Assembly: GCF_030730925.1 (NCBI RefSeq)
Contig: NZ_JAVAMB010000005.1
Span: 234,244 to 298,243 of the forward strand
Length of the DNA stretch: 64,000 bases
Source: Flavobacterium sp. DG2-3
GTDB taxonomy: Bacteria; Bacteroidota; Bacteroidia; Flavobacteriales; Flavobacteriaceae
Reading direction: 5' to 3'
The translations under genes and the position numbers were made by a program. How positions within the stretch are numbered: the first letter of the stretch is position 1; every line of letters begins with the position of its first letter. Of this stretch, positions 63,073 through 64,000 are shown one piece after another. The notes below the pieces were generated by a model. It had not been told where the DNA came from. It saw only the letters and a list, made by a program, of their open reading frames with translations, and made no database searches.

Positions 63073-63187
63073 TTGTGGCAGTATTTTCAATCTGGAAACA
63101 TTATATTGGTTAGTTGGTTTGGAATTTGGATTCGAGCGATAGCGGACAGGCGAAGCAATTTAAGGATTTTGGAATTTGAATAATAAT

Positions 63188-63275
63188 GAGGAGCTGATAC
63201 CTGCTTTACGCTGTATCTTTTGCTTTTTAAAGGAAAAAGCAAAAGGATGCCGCTCCAATCAGGGCTAGGAGAGCT
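63188..63275 (+). ncRNA. Candidate structured RNA element upstream of the rRNA operon
   Basis: A hairpin pairs ATCTTTTGCTTTTT (63215-63228) with 63234-63248, with one bulged G. On the left side GGAGC (63190-63194) can pair with GCTCC (63252-63256), and CCTG (63200-63203) with CAGG (63260-63263); together these pairings cross, as in a pseudoknot. The flanking bases (CTGCTTTACGCTGTATC, GATGCCGCTCCAATCAGGGC) look like a conserved motif I recall from other Flavobacteriaceae intergenic DNA, where the CCTG/CAGG positions appear to covary. No reading frame on either strand gives a convincing protein. The strand is uncertain. Confidence 0.35.
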
Positions 63276-63495
63276 GTTTTCAGAAGAAGCTTTACGCTTA
63301 TTTGGCATAATAAAAGAGCCTGGGCACTGAAATTTCCATATAAATAATGAAAGAAAAGAAGCCGAAATTATCAAAACCGCATCGATACTCAGAAAAACCC
63401 CACGCGAGTCCAAAAATAATCGGAATGTAAACGCACCGTTACCAGCATGTTAGGAAAAAGATTTGGAAAAAGGCAAAAAAAACTGCCGAAAAAGC

Positions 63496-63525
63496 TTGTT
63501 TAACTGGAAAAAGGGTCTACTTTTG
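63496..63525 (+). promoter_or_regulatory. rRNA promoter P1
   Basis: A TTG (63496-63498) lies 19 bases before TACTTTTG (63518-63525), matching the Bacteroidota TTG-N19/20-TAnnTTTG layout. The downstream GCACCCGC box recurs after each of the three promoters. Confidence 0.7.
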
Positions 63526-63617
63526 CACCCGCAACAGCGAAAACGCTCATCGAAATGCCGGCAGTTTTTTAGGGATTAAAAGAAAAGAAATTTTCAGAAA
63601 AAAAGATTCGGAAAAGC

Positions 63618-63648
63618 TTGCAGGAAAAGAAAATGCTTTTTACATTTG
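63618..63648 (+). promoter_or_regulatory. rRNA promoter P2
   Basis: TTG (63618-63620), 20-base spacer, TACATTTG (63641-63648). CTTGCAGGAAA follows the same pattern as in P3. GCACCCCGC follows the -7 box. Confidence 0.72.
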
Positions 63649-63742
63649 CACCCCGCAAAACACGGAAAGCTCTTTGAAGGATTGGAAGGAAAATTAAGGA
63701 AATGGGATGAAAAAAAATCCCAAAAAAAACTTTAAATTTTTC

Positions 63743-63773
63743 TTGCAGGAAATAAAAAGAAGTATTAGTTTTG
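63743..63773 (+). promoter_or_regulatory. rRNA promoter P3
   Basis: TTG (63743-63745), 20-base spacer, TAGTTTTG (63766-63773), then GCACCCGC. It is the nearest of the three promoters to the 16S gene. The leader between about 63780 and 63940 holds no gene; it is A/G-rich with short complementary segments such as CGAATCG and GATTCG, as expected of rRNA leader processing. Confidence 0.72.
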
Positions 63774-63940
63774 CACCCGCTTTGAGAAACAAGCGACATT
63801 GAAAAGAAATTACGTTCGTAGACATATTGAATTGACAGCCGTCCGAATCGAAAGATGAGGACAAAAGAATAAGAGCAGTAGAGTCGCAAGATTCGAAAAA
63901 GAACCGATAGGAAAAGCATCGAAATATAATATTAAAATAT

Positions 63941-64000
63941 ACGATGAAGAGTTTGATCCTGGCTCAGGATGAACGCTAGCGGCAGGCTTAACACATGCAA
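63941..64000 (+). rRNA. rrs: 16S ribosomal RNA, 5' end only
   Basis: GAAGAGTTTGATCCTGGCTC and the following GGATGAACGCTAGCGGCAGG with CTTAACACATGCAA are the universal start of bacterial 16S rRNA. The GCTAGCGGCAGGCTTAACAC form, where Proteobacteria have GCTGGCGGCAGGC, is typical of Bacteroidota. The mature 5' end is placed near 63941 by alignment of the GAAGAGTTTGATC block with the E. coli numbering. The gene continues beyond the window. Confidence 0.97.

Noticed and set aside
63087..63413. Minus-strand frame of 108 codons upstream of the rRNA operon
   Set aside because: It runs antisense through the structured intergenic element, has no homology I recognise, and its composition does not look like that of a protein.
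63569..63919. Minus-strand frame of 116 codons across the rRNA promoters and leader
   Set aside because: It overlaps two well-supported rRNA promoters; the Phe/Ser-rich translation is what A/G-rich leader DNA gives on the other strand.

Overview
The window looks like a chromosomal segment of a Flavobacterium-type bacterium (Bacteroidota, Flavobacteriaceae). The evidence is strongly A/T-rich DNA, the gliding genes gldF and gldG, a giant SprB-repeat adhesin with a type IX secretion (T9SS) C-terminal domain, Bacteroidota-type TAnnTTTG promoter elements, and a 16S rRNA 5' end that begins in the last 60 bases. I found no prophage, insertion sequence, CRISPR array or tRNA. The accessory character lies in scattered palindromic intergenic repeats and a few unusual gene clusters.

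Layout. 1-7.3 kb: the start of a TetR regulator with its likely operator, an outer-membrane beta-barrel receptor divergent from a LytS/LytTR two-component pair, a small lipoprotein, an AspT-family antiporter and a CopD-like membrane protein. 7.3-14.1 kb: an oxygen-sensitive-chemistry block on the minus strand. It holds nadA-nadB-ric (NAD synthesis plus an Fe-S repair protein, with an FNR-like palindrome upstream) and an anaerobic ribonucleotide reductase whose glycyl-radical domain is a separate 54-residue gene, followed by nrdG. 14.1-23.6 kb: a surface locus of four genes, in order of transcription a phage-tail-collar protein, a leaderless type 1 periplasmic-binding-like protein, a ~2,087-residue adhesin with 17 SprB repeats, and an OmpA-family protein. 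23.8-26.8 kb: an MscS-type channel, a tiny membrane protein and an HxlR regulator. 27.0-31.3 kb: a complete stressosome module (RsbR, RsbS, RsbT, an ATPase-PP2C fusion and a PAS histidine kinase).

31.5-38.7 kb: the four-part ligase-associated DNA repair set (exonuclease, ATP-dependent ligase, Lhr-like helicase, PdeM), interrupted by two repeat blocks, with a DUF202 protein and an acidic protein upstream. 38.9-46.6 kb: a tiny Ser/Thr/Lys-rich gene, a DsbA-family oxidoreductase, dnaN, gldG-gldF, a monooxygenase-like protein, a SAM hydrolase-family protein and phoH. 46.7-52.0 kb: a KAP P-loop NTPase, a HAD phosphatase, a DUF502 membrane protein, purC and a secreted GH26 glycosidase. 52.1-53.3 kb: two paralogous secreted ankyrin proteins. 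53.4-61.0 kb: a heavy-metal RND tripartite pump with its two-component system. 61.1-62.9 kb: an M42 peptidase divergent from a DUF4294 protein. 63.0-64.0 kb: intergenic palindromes, a candidate structured RNA, three tandem rRNA promoters and the 16S start.

The points most worth following are the split glycyl-radical reductase, the stressosome wired to a histidine kinase, the tail-collar/binding-protein/adhesin/OmpA locus, the structured element upstream of the rRNA operon and the triple rRNA promoter. All functions are read from sequence motifs and recalled family knowledge; no database search was possible.
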